Of a stretch of DNA of 46,329 nt, positions 24,787-31,131 are shown piece by piece. Position numbers and translations under genes: made by a program. The notes below the pieces were generated by a model. That model saw only the letters and a list, made by a program, of their open reading frames with translations. It ran no database searches and had not been told where the DNA came from. Position 1 is the first letter of the stretch. Each line of letters opens with the position of its first letter. This DNA is from Deltaproteobacteria bacterium (GTDB lineage Bacteria > Myxococcota_A > Polyangia > HGW-17 > JAJRWW01), in contig JAOZUO010000057.1 of assembly GCA_029938605.1 (NCBI GenBank), positions 1 through 46,329 on the forward strand. Reading direction: 5' to 3'.

Positions 24787-25998
24787 TCAGCTCGCAGATT
24801 GACGCAGCCGCCGGAAGTGCTGGTACCAGATGGCCACCGGACGGTAAAATACGTGGGCGAACTTGGTGAAGGGCATCAGGATCAGCAGCTCCATGGCCAA
24901 GACCACGTGCACCAGGAAGACCCCGTAGAGCCATGCGGCGCTCACGGGGAGGTAGATGGCGGCGGTCAGGATGAAGCCCGTGACCGACACGGCCCAAAGG
25001 AGCCACAAAAAGAGCCAGTCCGACTTGAGGGTGTGCGCGTAGTAGCGCTGGCTGGCCGTGGCCCGGGCGTCGGGGTGTGGCTGGGCGACAAGCCGCTTGA
25101 TGAGGATCGCGCTCGTCCCGTAGGTGAACATCAGTCCGGACACGATCCCGAGCAGTCGGATGGGGGACCAGGGCATCACATGCAGGTCCGGATCCTTGAA
25201 CAGGAAGTCCAGCGTGGTAGCCGCCGCCAGCCCGCCGAAGCCGACCAGCATGGTCAGGTGGAGGAACCACCGCCGCAGCGGCCAGGGAGCGACATCGCTG
25301 TGCTCGGTGTCGCAGTCGCGCTGGCGGCGGTGCAAGAGCACCTCCGACAACGTCAGCCCCACCGCCCTCAAGGCCGTGCCCACCGGGAAGCGCCTGGGCG
25401 TCTCGTCGGGTTGTCCCACCCCTCCGGGGACCGGCGCGTGAGCCAGCATCCAGAGCATGTTGCCCAGGGTCATAAGGGCGATGACGCCCAGCAGCGCGAA
25501 CAGGCCCATGCCCACGTCGTGCAGCACGTGAAACGGGACGAAGTCGAGCATGGTGGCCGTGGAGAACTGCGCCGAGGAGTCGGCGGGCACCCCCGAGGAC
25601 TTCCAGAGCAGCACGCTGGCGAAGATCCCGCCCAGAACTCCCATGATCAACAGGATGCGCCCCGTGGACAGATGCAGGGACCGCGCCAGCCCAGAGGGAT
25701 CGAACTGGCTGATGGCGTAGCGTCGCGAGGCGGCCATGAACTCCGCCGGTCCGGCCTGGCGGGGGCAGGTCTCGGAGCACTCGCCACAGTGCTGACAGAG
25801 CCAGAGCTCCTTGTTGGAGATCAGGTGGTCACTCAGGCCGAGCTGGGCGTACCGGATCATCCGCCGCGGGAAGGCGTCGTTGTCCTGCGACAGCGGACAC
25901 ACCGCCGTGCAGTTGCCGCAGTTGAAGCAGGCGCTGACGTCAAAGGCGCCGTAGCGCTTGATCTCGGGCAGCAGCCGGGTGTTCACACGGGTGGCCAT
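24787..25998 (-). CDS. HdrC/HdrE-type fusion (QmoC-like): ferredoxin plus cytochrome b-like membrane subunit
   Basis: A 403-residue fusion. The N-terminal 110 residues are HdrC-like with two [4Fe-4S] sites (C-F-N-C-G-N-C-TAV-CP, then C-Q-H-C-G-E-C-SET-CP). The rest has about six membrane helices of the HdrE/NarI cytochrome b type with several conserved His. QmoC in sulfate reducers has this layout and links HdrA-like subunits to the quinone pool. Position after two HdrA-like genes and the winged-helix gene supports a quinone-interacting complex. ATG 25998 has GGGAGGG about eight bases upstream; the in-frame GTG at 26007 overlaps that ribosome binding site. Redox direction and partner are not visible. 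Confidence 0.88.
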   Translation of the reverse strand: MATRVNTRLLPEIKRYGAFDVSACFNCGNCTAVCPLSQDNDAFPRRMIRYAQLGLSDHLISNKELWLCQHCGECSETCPRQAGPAEFMAASRRYAISQFDPSGLARSLHLSTGRILLIMGVLGGIFASVLLWKSSGVPADSSAQFSTATMLDFVPFHVLHDVGMGLFALLGVIALMTLGNMLWMLAHAPVPGGVGQPDETPRRFPVGTALRAVGLTLSEVLLHRRQRDCDTEHSDVAPWPLRRWFLHLTMLVGFGGLAAATTLDFLFKDPDLHVMPWSPIRLLGIVSGLMFTYGTSAILIKRLVAQPHPDARATASQRYYAHTLKSDWLFLWLLWAVSVTGFILTAAIYLPVSAAWLYGVFLVHVVLAMELLILMPFTKFAHVFYRPVAIWYQHFRRLRQSAS

Positions 25999-26003
25999 AG
26001 TCG

Positions 26004-26315
26004 TCACCCTCCCTTCTTCTGGTCTTGCACCAGGCGGTACTTGAAGTAGTCCCCGTCGGCCTCATCCTCGACCACCAGGCCGTAGGCGCGCATGGCCGCT
26101 ACGTGCCACAACACCTCGTCGGTAGTCACAGACAGCGCCGCCGCCAGGGCGGGCACGGTCTGGGGGCCGTCCACCAGGGCTTTTTTGACCTTGCGCCGCA
26201 GCACCGCCACCGGCTTGTTGCGCTCTCGGGCTGCGGCGAGCTGCTCTTTGCGCTCGCTGCGCAGTCGCTTCAGGAGGGTCTTGATCTCCCCTTTGCGTTC
26301 GCTTACTTCGATCAT
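26004..26315 (-). CDS. Winged-helix protein embedded in the Hdr operon
   Basis: A 103-residue protein. A basic coiled region (ERKGEIKTLLKRLRSERKEQLAAARERN) precedes a winged helix (VKKALVDGPQTVPALAAALSV, then TDEVLWHVAAMRAYGLVVE, then a YFKYRL wing). It contains no Cys. Such domains can bind DNA or act as a structural subunit of the complex. Its start overlaps the preceding HdrA stop (TGATG), implying translational coupling and a stoichiometric partner, so a complex subunit is as likely as a regulator. Confidence 0.75.
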   Translation of the reverse strand: MIEVSERKGEIKTLLKRLRSERKEQLAAARERNKPVAVLRRKVKKALVDGPQTVPALAAALSVTTDEVLWHVAAMRAYGLVVEDEADGDYFKYRLVQDQKKGG

Positions 26316-28300
26316 CAGCTTGCGACCTCCTCGCCCTCGGTGATGGCTTCAACCATCGAGGCGAACTGATCCAGGGTCCACCCGGCGACATTGATGGCGC
26401 CAGACGGGCACACGGCCACGCAGCAGCCACAGCCCGTGCAGATGGCCGGGTTGACCTTCGCGCGGCGACCGCCGCCCTCCTCCACGAGCTCCAGGGCGCC
26501 CTCCACCGGGCAGGCCTCCTGGCACTGGCCGGCCCCCGTACAACGCGCCGAGTCCACCTCTGCCACATAGGGCTCGAGCTCCACGTACCCTTTGCCCAGC
26601 AGGACGGCCGCCTTCACCGCCACGGCGGAGGCCGACGCGCAGCTCTCTAAAATATCCTTGGGCCCCTGACAGGCGCCGGCCAGCAGCACGCCGTTGACCG
26701 CCATCTCCACGGGCCGGAGCTTGGGGTGCACCTCCTGCAGAAACCCGTCGGCGCTCGTGGCCAGCTTCAGGTTGTCGATGATTGTTCCGATGTCACCGGG
26801 GGTCATGCCCACCGACAGCACCAGCAGGTCCACACCAATCTCGAGCTCCTCGCCCCAGGTCAGGCCATCCACGACGTTGACCAGCAAGCCATTCTCGTCG
26901 TCCTCGGGCGCCTTGCGGACCTTCGGCGGGGTGTCACCGGCGTAGCGGTGGAAGATCACGTCAGCGCGGGAGGCCTGCTCATAGAGCTCCTCGTGACCGC
27001 GCCCGTAGGCCCGGATATCCTGGTAGAAGTCGTGGATCGCGACGTCGGCGAACCGGTCACGGAGCTGCGTGGCGGTCTGGAGGGTCGCCGTACAGCAGAC
27101 CCGCGAACAGTGCTTGTTCAGGGTCCCCCCCTTGGGGGGTTTGTGTACGCCCTCGAGCTGCCGGCTCCCCACGCAGTGGATGAAGCCCACCGAGCGCACG
27201 GGCCGGCCGTCCACCTCCAGCGATGAGGCGGTGTCAGGGAGGTCGGCCAACATACGCCCAAAGTCCGGGAGGGTGACGACGCCGGGCAGGCGGCCACAGC
27301 CGAACTCCCGACGGGTGGGTGCGTAGGGGCGGAACCCCGTCGCCACAACCACCACTCCGGCCTCGACCTCGACCTCGACGTTGGACGTGGAAGCGGAAGT
27401 GGAGTCGGCACTCTGGTCGGCGCTCTGGTCGGCGCTCTGGTCGGCGCTCTGGTCGGCGCTCTGGTCGGCGCTCGAGGCGCCCGAAGCGATGGTGGCGGTG
27501 AAATTGCCGATGTAGCCACCGACGCGCCGGACCTCCGCGCTTCGGTGGATCGTCACCCGGGGATCGCCCTCGATGTCTGATACGAGCCGCTCGACGAAAT
27601 CCCCGGCGACCTCTCCGTCTGGGTAGAGACGATCCAGGCCGCTGACGAATCCGCCGAGGTCGGCCTCCCGCTCCACCAGGTCCACGTCGATGCCCAGCCC
27701 GACGAGATCCCGCGCGGCCCGCAGCCCCGCCACACCGCCACCGATGACCAACGCCCGTTTCGCGGCGTCCACCCGCACGGGAGACAGTGGCTTGAGATGG
27801 CGGGCCTTGCCCACGGCCATGCGCACCAGCGTCGCCGCCTTCGCCGTGGCCTCCTCATGGTTGTGGTGTACCCAGCTACACTGCTCCCGGATGTTCGCCT
27901 GCTCTACCAGGAAGGGGTTGACGTCCGCCCGGACGAGCAGACTCCGGAAGGTGGTCTCGTGCAGGCTCGGCGAGCAGGCGGCGATCACCACCCGATCCAC
28001 GCGTCCGGCCCGGATGTCCTCCAGGATCATGCTCTGTCCCGGATCCGAGCACATGAACGAATTCTCGCGGGCGATGGCCACACCCTCCAAACCAGACGCC
28101 TGGTCCACCACCCCCTTGACGTCCACCACGTCGGCGATGTTGCCGCCGCAGTGACAGACGTATACGCCGATGCCAGGCCCGGACGTCTTGTCGTTTTTGG
28201 CCGCGGCGAGGGGAGGCTTCTGTACCGAGACCGCTTTTTTCGGAGTCAGAGATGGAGTCGAGATCGGAGTCGGAGTCGGGAGTTTGTCAGATTCGCTCAT
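26315..28300 (-). CDS. hdrA: HdrA-type FAD/iron-sulfur subunit with Ser-Ala-Asp-Gln repeat insert
   Basis: A 661-residue HdrA homologue. After a low-complexity Pro/Thr/Ser N-terminus comes the HdrA start VYVCHCGGNI, then VIAACSPSLHE and a QANIREQCSWVH segment, an FAD-binding VIGGGVAGLRAA motif, a CVGSRQ segment and CSRVCC, and two C-terminal ferredoxin motifs. The second is a normal C-T-G-C-G-C-C-VAV-CP; the first reads C-T-G-A-G-Q-C-QEA-CP, with Ala in place of the second Cys, so it may hold a [3Fe-4S] cluster or be lost. A (SADQ)5 insertion lies between two strands near residue 285. The start overlaps the upstream stop (ATGA). It would transfer electrons in an Hdr/Qmo-like complex. Confidence 0.9.
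   Translation of the reverse strand: MSESDKLPTPTPISTPSLTPKKAVSVQKPPLAAAKNDKTSGPGIGVYVCHCGGNIADVVDVKGVVDQASGLEGVAIARENSFMCSDPGQSMILEDIRAGRVDRVVIAACSPSLHETTFRSLLVRADVNPFLVEQANIREQCSWVHHNHEEATAKAATLVRMAVGKARHLKPLSPVRVDAAKRALVIGGGVAGLRAARDLVGLGIDVDLVEREADLGGFVSGLDRLYPDGEVAGDFVERLVSDIEGDPRVTIHRSAEVRRVGGYIGNFTATIASGASSADQSADQSADQSADQSADQSADSTSASTSNVEVEVEAGVVVVATGFRPYAPTRREFGCGRLPGVVTLPDFGRMLADLPDTASSLEVDGRPVRSVGFIHCVGSRQLEGVHKPPKGGTLNKHCSRVCCTATLQTATQLRDRFADVAIHDFYQDIRAYGRGHEELYEQASRADVIFHRYAGDTPPKVRKAPEDDENGLLVNVVDGLTWGEELEIGVDLLVLSVGMTPGDIGTIIDNLKLATSADGFLQEVHPKLRPVEMAVNGVLLAGACQGPKDILESCASASAVAVKAAVLLGKGYVELEPYVAEVDSARCTGAGQCQEACPVEGALELVEEGGGRRAKVNPAICTGCGCCVAVCPSGAINVAGWTLDQFASMVEAITEGEEVAS
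27405..27476. repeat. 12-base tandem repeat coding SADQ
   Basis: TCGGCGCTCTGG is repeated five times plus a partial sixth (units from 27405, 27417, 27429, 27441, 27453, 27465). The first unit has one change. It encodes (SADQ)5-SADS in the minus-strand HdrA; being a multiple of three, copy-number change keeps the frame. Confidence 0.92.
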
Positions 28301-29616
28301 TGTGCCTCACTCCCAGCCGCCACGGCGACCTGGTCCTGGCTCCGCATGTAACGAGCCGCCTCGGAGGCGGCGCCGCCGGCCTCGACGATGGTGTCTACGA
28401 TGTCCTTGGGGCCTGTGGCGGTGCCGGCCACGAAGATGCCCTCGACGCCCGTGTGGCAAGGAGCCTCTTTGGCCCGTGGTGTGGCCACAAAACCGTCGGA
28501 GGCTATCTCCAGGGGAACCAGACGACTGGGATCGTACGCGGGCAACATGCCCAGCGACAGCACCACCAGGTCGTGGTGCCGCTCTTCCACTTGGCCCAAC
28601 TCGTCGATGCGCTCCACGCGCAGGGTGAGGTCGCGATTGTCCTGTTCGCTAATCCGCGCCACCTTGCCCTTGATGAACTGGACCCCCATGGCCTCGGCGG
28701 TGCGATAGAACTCCTCATAGCCCTTGCCGAAAGCGCGGATGTCCATGTAGTAGATGGTGATATCGGCCATGGGCACCGCGCCGCTGAGCAGCATCGCCTG
28801 CTTGATGGCGTACATGCAGCACACCCTCGAGCAGTACGACACGCCGAGGGTGGCGTCCCGGGATCCGGCGCACTGCACGTAGGCGATGGAGTCGGGCACC
28901 CGGCCGTCGGCCGGCCGCAGCACGCGACCGTAGGGGCCGTGGGGAGCCAGCAGCCGCTCCATTTGCAACGGTGAGATCACATTGGCGATCTGGTCGCCTC
29001 CGTATTGGGGCTTGGCGTCGATGGGGGTGAGCTTCCACCCCGTGGCGACGATGACCGTCCGGGCCTCGAGCTCCAGCCCCACGGGCTTCTGCGTGAAATC
29101 AATGGCGTCGGTGGGGCAAACGTTGACGCACTTCCCACACAGGATGCACCGCTCCTCATCAATGAGCGCGAGCTGCGGGATCGCGTTCCCGAAAGGGATG
29201 TGAATGGCTCGCAGGGCGCTGTACCCGCCCTGGTAGGGATCGGGGATCTCCGTGTCGCAAGCGTACTCACACAGGCGGCAACCGATGCACAGGTCCTCGT
29301 CCACGAACCGCGGCTTCTGGACCACCTGGGCCCGGAAGACCTCGCCCTCGCGCTCGACGGACTCCAGCTCAGCGTAGGTCAGCAAGGTGATGTTCGGGTG
29401 GTGGGCCGCCGCGGCCATCTTGGGCGTGGTAATGCAGCTCGCGCAGTCCAGGGTCGGAAAGACCTTGCTCAGCCCGATCATGGCCCCGCCGATGGTGGGC
29501 AACCGCTCCACCACCGCCACCTTGTATCCCTGCTCGGCGAGATCCAGGGCCGACTGCAGGCCGGCTATGCCCGCCCCGATAATGAGGGTGTCCACAGTTG
29601 CGGGGATCTGGGGCAT
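28297..29616 (-). CDS. HdrA/QmoA-like FAD and iron-sulfur subunit
   Basis: A 439-residue HdrA-like protein. It begins with the FAD motif IIGAGIAGLQSALDL, has the characteristic FPTLDCASC segment, two complete ferredoxin motifs (C-I-G-C-R-L-C-EYAC and C-I-L-C-G-K-C-VNV-CP), CAGSRDATLG, CSRVCCMYA, and the C-terminal FVAGTATGPKDI dinucleotide motif. Length resembles QmoA (about 400). It lies between an MvhD-like gene upstream and a larger HdrA gene downstream, all overlapping by a few bases. I chose ATG 29616, which overlaps the upstream TGA and has AGGAGGTG; a GTG at 29619 is also possible. Confidence 0.88.
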   Translation of the reverse strand: MPQIPATVDTLIIGAGIAGLQSALDLAEQGYKVAVVERLPTIGGAMIGLSKVFPTLDCASCITTPKMAAAAHHPNITLLTYAELESVEREGEVFRAQVVQKPRFVDEDLCIGCRLCEYACDTEIPDPYQGGYSALRAIHIPFGNAIPQLALIDEERCILCGKCVNVCPTDAIDFTQKPVGLELEARTVIVATGWKLTPIDAKPQYGGDQIANVISPLQMERLLAPHGPYGRVLRPADGRVPDSIAYVQCAGSRDATLGVSYCSRVCCMYAIKQAMLLSGAVPMADITIYYMDIRAFGKGYEEFYRTAEAMGVQFIKGKVARISEQDNRDLTLRVERIDELGQVEERHHDLVVLSLGMLPAYDPSRLVPLEIASDGFVATPRAKEAPCHTGVEGIFVAGTATGPKDIVDTIVEAGGAASEAARYMRSQDQVAVAAGSEAQ

Positions 29617-30023
29617 CACGCCACCTCCTGGGCCGCTAGCACCTCGTTCATGTCACTGACCGCCTTGACGAAAGACTTGGTGCACACCGTGCAGATAGCG
29701 CATAACTTCAACCGGCCCTGGTCGATGCCCCGCTCACGCATGGCGAGAGAGACCCGATCGATCCGCGCCGCCAACTGCTCGTACGCGCCCTCGAAGGGGC
29801 ATTCCACCCCGCAGGACATCACGATGATGCCGCCGATGCCCCGGTCGTAGCAGTCGAAGTAGAACTGCTCCGGAAGGATCGCCGGGGACGGCACGTTCAT
29901 AATGAAGGTATTGGTCGGATAGGACAGGTGCGCCTGGCCCGTGGCGTCAGCGCCCGGGTACGCGCAGCTGGTGGTCGCCAGAATCAGGATCTTCGGCGGG
30001 GATGAGTGATCGTCTTCACGCAT
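29616..30023 (-). CDS. MvhD-like hydrogenase iron-sulfur subunit
   Basis: A 135-residue MvhD-type protein, recognisable from ATTSCAYPGADATG, GGIIVMSCGVECPFEGAY and a LCAICTVCTKSF end. MvhD carries a [2Fe-2S] cluster and hands electrons to HdrA; in QmoB it is usually fused to HdrA, while here it is a separate gene. Compared with canonical MvhD the first Cys of the N-terminal pair is Thr here, so the cluster ligand set may differ. It leads the five-gene overlapping operon. A GAGGGTG precedes ATG 30023. Confidence 0.8.
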   Translation of the reverse strand: MREDDHSSPPKILILATTSCAYPGADATGQAHLSYPTNTFIMNVPSPAILPEQFYFDCYDRGIGGIIVMSCGVECPFEGAYEQLAARIDRVSLAMRERGIDQGRLKLCAICTVCTKSFVKAVSDMNEVLAAQEVA

Positions 30024-30061
30024 GATGCACCCTCATGGATCTAGTACTGGTGGTTGCGGCG

Positions 30062-30111
30062 GCAGGATCCCGGCCCACCAGGAGGGCGTTTAGGCAGTGC
30101 CGGGATCCTGC
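30062..30111. promoter_or_regulatory. Perfect 13-base inverted repeat upstream of the Hdr operon
   Basis: GCAGGATCCCGGC (30062-30074) and GCCGGGATCCTGC (30099-30111) are perfect complements with a 24-base loop. It lies between TusA and the MvhD-like gene, just upstream of that gene's ribosome binding site, and lacks a T-run, so it may be a transcript-stabilising or attenuating hairpin rather than a simple terminator. A second, 7-base hairpin (30138-30144 / 30153-30159) follows the TusA stop. Confidence 0.6.
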
Positions 30112-30182
30112 GCAACACAGGCCGCGCTATCGAGACCGGTCAAACTGGGAGTTTTGACCAGCCTCTCGTCTCACTTACTTGA

Positions 30183-30440
30183 TTACTTGCCGCGCTTCAC
30201 GAAGAGGCGGTCGTAGCCTTCATCGGCCTCAAGGCTCCCCAAAAACTCGTGGCCCACCTTGTTGGCCCAGATGGGGATGTCATTGCGGGTGCCCGCGTCC
30301 GAGGAGCGGATCTCCAGCACCTCGCCAACTTGGACTGCGCCGATGCCCTTCTTGGCCTCCAGGAGGGGCCCCGGGCAAGCGCTGCCCCGCGCGTCTACGA
30401 CATTCTCGGGCTCCAAATCTTCGAGTTCTTCAAGATCCAT
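30183..30440 (-). CDS. TusA-family sulfur carrier
   Basis: An 85-residue TusA-like protein with the CPGP motif (ARGSACPGPLLEAKKG) near residue 20, whose Cys carries persulfide sulfur, and the usual EVLEIRSSDAGT and W-NKVGHEFLG segments. An acidic LEELEDLEPEN start precedes the core. It is 160 bases upstream of the Hdr operon and just downstream of the ArsR gene and operators, so it is probably the first gene controlled by ArsR. ATG 30440 with AAAGGA is preferred to a TTG at 30470. In such clusters TusA delivers sulfur to DsrE- or DsrC-type partners. Confidence 0.88.
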   Translation of the reverse strand: MDLEELEDLEPENVVDARGSACPGPLLEAKKGIGAVQVGEVLEIRSSDAGTRNDIPIWANKVGHEFLGSLEADEGYDRLFVKRGK

Positions 30441-30518
30441 GACGATGACGTCCTTTCTTCGGCGAGCCAATCAGCAGCACCGAAACCGATGATTTACTGC
30501 GCTCCGAAGCAACAGTCT

Positions 30519-30533
30519 GAACTCCAGTAGTTC
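30519..30533. promoter_or_regulatory. Second candidate operator near TusA
   Basis: GAACTCCAGTAGTTC contains 5-base inverted arms (GAACT/AGTTC) resembling the half-sites of the better palindrome at 30558. It lies downstream of that site, near the expected TusA transcription start. Confidence 0.4.
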
Positions 30534-30557
30534 TGTAGGTTTGATATTACGCACTTA

Positions 30558-30576
30558 CTGTAGTTCGCAACTACAG
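30558..30576. promoter_or_regulatory. ArsR operator palindrome upstream of tusA
   Basis: CTGTAGTTCGCAACTACAG has perfect 8-base arms around a 3-base centre. A closely related sequence (TTGTAGTTTCGCAACTGCC, 30963-30981) sits just upstream of the ArsR start. Two copies flanking a repressor gene, one per target promoter, is the usual arrangement of an autoregulated ArsR system. On the minus strand a TAATAT -10-like hexamer follows this site. Confidence 0.75.
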
Positions 30577-30596
30577 GGGCAAAATAAAGGGCGGTC

Positions 30597-30950
30597 TCAA
30601 CTTTCATCGATCACACCCTCGGGATCGATCTCTTGTGCCAGGGTCCCGCGAAGCCGCATGTTGTCGAGCAGGATCGTCCGGATCCGCACGCACGCATCCA
30701 TGATCCGCGGATCCGTGATCTCGCAAAACACCGTCTGCCCCTCCTTGCGCGTCTTCACTACGCCGCGCTCTCGGAGCATCCTCAGGTGCTGGCTGATGGT
30801 CGTTAACGGCACATCCGTCGCCGACGCGAGCTCGCCCACGCTCATCTCACGTTTGCTGAGCAGGGCGATGATCATCAGCCGCTTCGGGTTCGCCAACACT
30901 TTGCAGAAATCTGCATGGAGGCGGAAGATTTCGGGGTTTGTTACTTTCAT
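30597..30950 (-). CDS. ArsR/SmtB-family repressor
   Basis: A 117-residue ArsR protein: KVLANPKRLMIIALL start, then the helix-turn-helix SVGELASATDVPLTTISQHLRMLRERG and a KTRKEGQTVFCEI wing. Three cysteines occur, near residues 16 (HADFCKVL), 77 (TVFCEI) and 87 (MDACVRI); no classic metal site CVC is present. Persulfide-sensing ArsR proteins of sulfur-oxidising bacteria use two such separated cysteines; here that is an inference from neighbours (TusA, Hdr, DsrE). The gene overlaps neither neighbour; it has a 17-base-spaced sigma-70 promoter and an operator in front of it. Confidence 0.88.
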   Translation of the reverse strand: MKVTNPEIFRLHADFCKVLANPKRLMIIALLSKREMSVGELASATDVPLTTISQHLRMLRERGVVKTRKEGQTVFCEITDPRIMDACVRIRTILLDNMRLRGTLAQEIDPEGVIDES

Positions 30951-30962
30951 TGTTTTGTGGTT

Positions 30963-30981
30963 TTGTAGTTTCGCAACTGCC
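30963..30981. promoter_or_regulatory. ArsR operator upstream of arsR
   Basis: TTGTAGTTTCGCAACTGCC matches the operator at 30558 (core GTAGTT and GCAACT) with one extra base in the spacer. It lies just past the predicted transcription start of the arsR gene, where bound repressor would block transcription. Confidence 0.6.
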
Positions 30982-30992
30982 ACACTGCGGAA

Positions 30993-31021
30993 CCAATACT
31001 CTGTGCCACTATACTTGTCAA
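30993..31021 (-). promoter_or_regulatory. Sigma-70-type promoter of arsR
   Basis: On the minus strand a perfect TTGACA (31016-31021) is followed after 17 bases by TATTGG (30993-30998). The operator at 30963-30981 lies immediately downstream. Confidence 0.55.
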
Positions 31022-31062
31022 GCGTTACAATGCGCATCCGAAACATTACTTTGAGGTACACC

Positions 31063-31131
31063 ATGCACATCGTCACGATCCTCTCCCTGGCCACAGCGGC
31101 AGTCGCTGTCTCGGGCTGCATCACCAAATGA
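31063..31131 (+). CDS. 22-codon lipopeptide ORF overlapping the cyclase start
   Basis: ATG 31063, preceded by GAGGT six bases upstream, encodes a 22-residue peptide: a hydrophobic run ending in a lipobox-like VSGC, then ITK and stop. Its TGA overlaps the ATG of the oxidosqualene cyclase (AATGA), so translation of the two could be coupled. It may be an entericidin-like lipopeptide, a translational leader, or the residue of a signal sequence. No family is recognisable at this length. Confidence 0.45.
   Translation: MHIVTILSLATAAVAVSGCITK

Noticed and set aside
30993-31010. Sigma-54-like TGGCAC sequence upstream of arsR
   Set aside because: The spacing to the TTGG hexamer is one base too long, and a better sigma-70 promoter overlaps it.
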